Origin: Nonomuraea glycinis
GTDB taxonomy: Bacteria > Actinomycetota > Actinomycetes > Streptosporangiales > Streptosporangiaceae
Reading direction: 5' to 3'
DNA length: 64,000 nt
NCBI RefSeq assembly: GCF_014646515.1
Contig: NZ_BMNK01000015.1
Coordinates: 62,001 to 126,000 of the forward strand
In this document: positions 63,834 through 64,000 of the stretch, in pieces
How the letters are laid out: each line of letters begins with the position of its first letter
Position numbering within the stretch: position 1 is the stretch's first letter
Translations under genes and position numbers: made by a program
The notes under the pieces: model-generated
Told to the model about the DNA's origin: nothing
Seen by the model: only the letters and a program-made list of their open reading frames with translations
Database searches by the model: none

Positions 63834-64000
63834 ATGCCGCATCAGCCGAAGGTCATCGCCGGCGTCGAAGTGACGCCGCTGTGTGACGCCGTGGGCCCCA
63901 TGGGGGAGACGATCCGCCGTCCGCTGGCCGAGATGTTCCCGGGAGGGAACCTCGCCGAGGCGCCGTGGACGCTCCATTTCCACTGCTACCTGCTCCGCGA
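63834..64000 (+). CDS. MBL-fold metallo-hydrolase, N-terminal part (cut by window end)
   Basis: ATG 63834 opens a frame that runs off the window after 55 codons. MPHQPKVIAGVEVTPLCDAV, FPGGNLAEAPWTLHFHCYLL and the strand pattern resemble the first sheet of metallo-beta-lactamase-fold hydrolases, whose HXHXDH zinc motif would lie beyond the end. It is 9 bp after the zinc-ribbon stop and probably in the same operon. The family call is tentative. Confidence 0.5.
   Translation, partial: MPHQPKVIAGVEVTPLCDAVGPMGETIRRPLAEMFPGGNLAEAPWTLHFHCYLLR

Overview
The window is high-GC DNA with tight gene packing, many GTG starts and ATGA stop/start overlaps. It carries several actinobacterial markers: a DUF3151 gene between fba and purA, an ECF sigma factor fused to its own anti-sigma and sensor, an NYN-domain protein, a MmyB-type regulator, and multi-HAMP kinase and SpoIIE phosphatase genes. 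This points to a filamentous actinomycete, plausibly of the Streptosporangiales (Nonomuraea-like); the rank is inference. I see no tRNA, rRNA, CRISPR array, intact insertion sequence or prophage. The window is ordinary chromosome with one large accessory catabolic block.

Layout. (a) 21-9315: a cell-surface polysaccharide locus with UDP-GlcNAc 2-epimerase (wecB-like), the matching UDP-ManNAc dehydrogenase (wecC-like), three glycosyltransferases and a membrane-anchored putative glycoside hydrolase. Together they suggest a ManNAcA-containing glycan. (b) 9352-12620: an NrtR-like Nudix/winged-helix protein, an archaeal-type ATPase and a histidinol-phosphate-type aminotransferase. (c) 12688-32047: a carbohydrate uptake and catabolism block. 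It has an ABC importer without its own ATPase, a Tat-exported enzyme, a heparinase II/III-like lyase, a Gfo/Idh oxidoreductase, a pair of amidohydrolases of which one has lost every metal ligand, a SIS protein, a ceramidase-like hydrolase, a GlcNAc-type kinase, an FAH-family enzyme, an AraC regulator and a class-III aminotransferase. Two paralogous regulators of an unfamiliar architecture sit inside and at the edge of the block. (d) 32249-42921: housekeeping genes murA, purC, purD, corA, glpQ-type GDPD, a GNAT, purA, DUF3151, fba and pyrE. Two leaders stand out here: a structured corA leader with a Pro/Asp-rich upstream ORF, and a purA leader with terminator/antiterminator-like hairpins beside an 18-bp perfect palindrome. 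(e) 43062-52643: the fused sigma/anti-sigma/sensor protein, the NYN protein and several small regulator/enzyme pairs. (f) 52756-61073: a signalling module of response regulator, soluble multi-HAMP hybrid kinase and divergent PP2C phosphatase, followed by an S9 peptidase homologue lacking its Ser and His. (g) 61221-64000: RlmA-type methyltransferase, a short Rho, a 46-residue zinc ribbon and a truncated MBL-fold gene.

A recurrent structural theme is short tandem duplication of gene ends. At least four convergent gene junctions (10.04, 12.63, 38.8 and 59.2 kb), and weakly a fifth (23.06 kb), contain decayed 21-42 bp tandem copies of the terminal codons of one of the flanking genes. A related 18-bp repeat lies at the 5' end of the heparinase-like gene.
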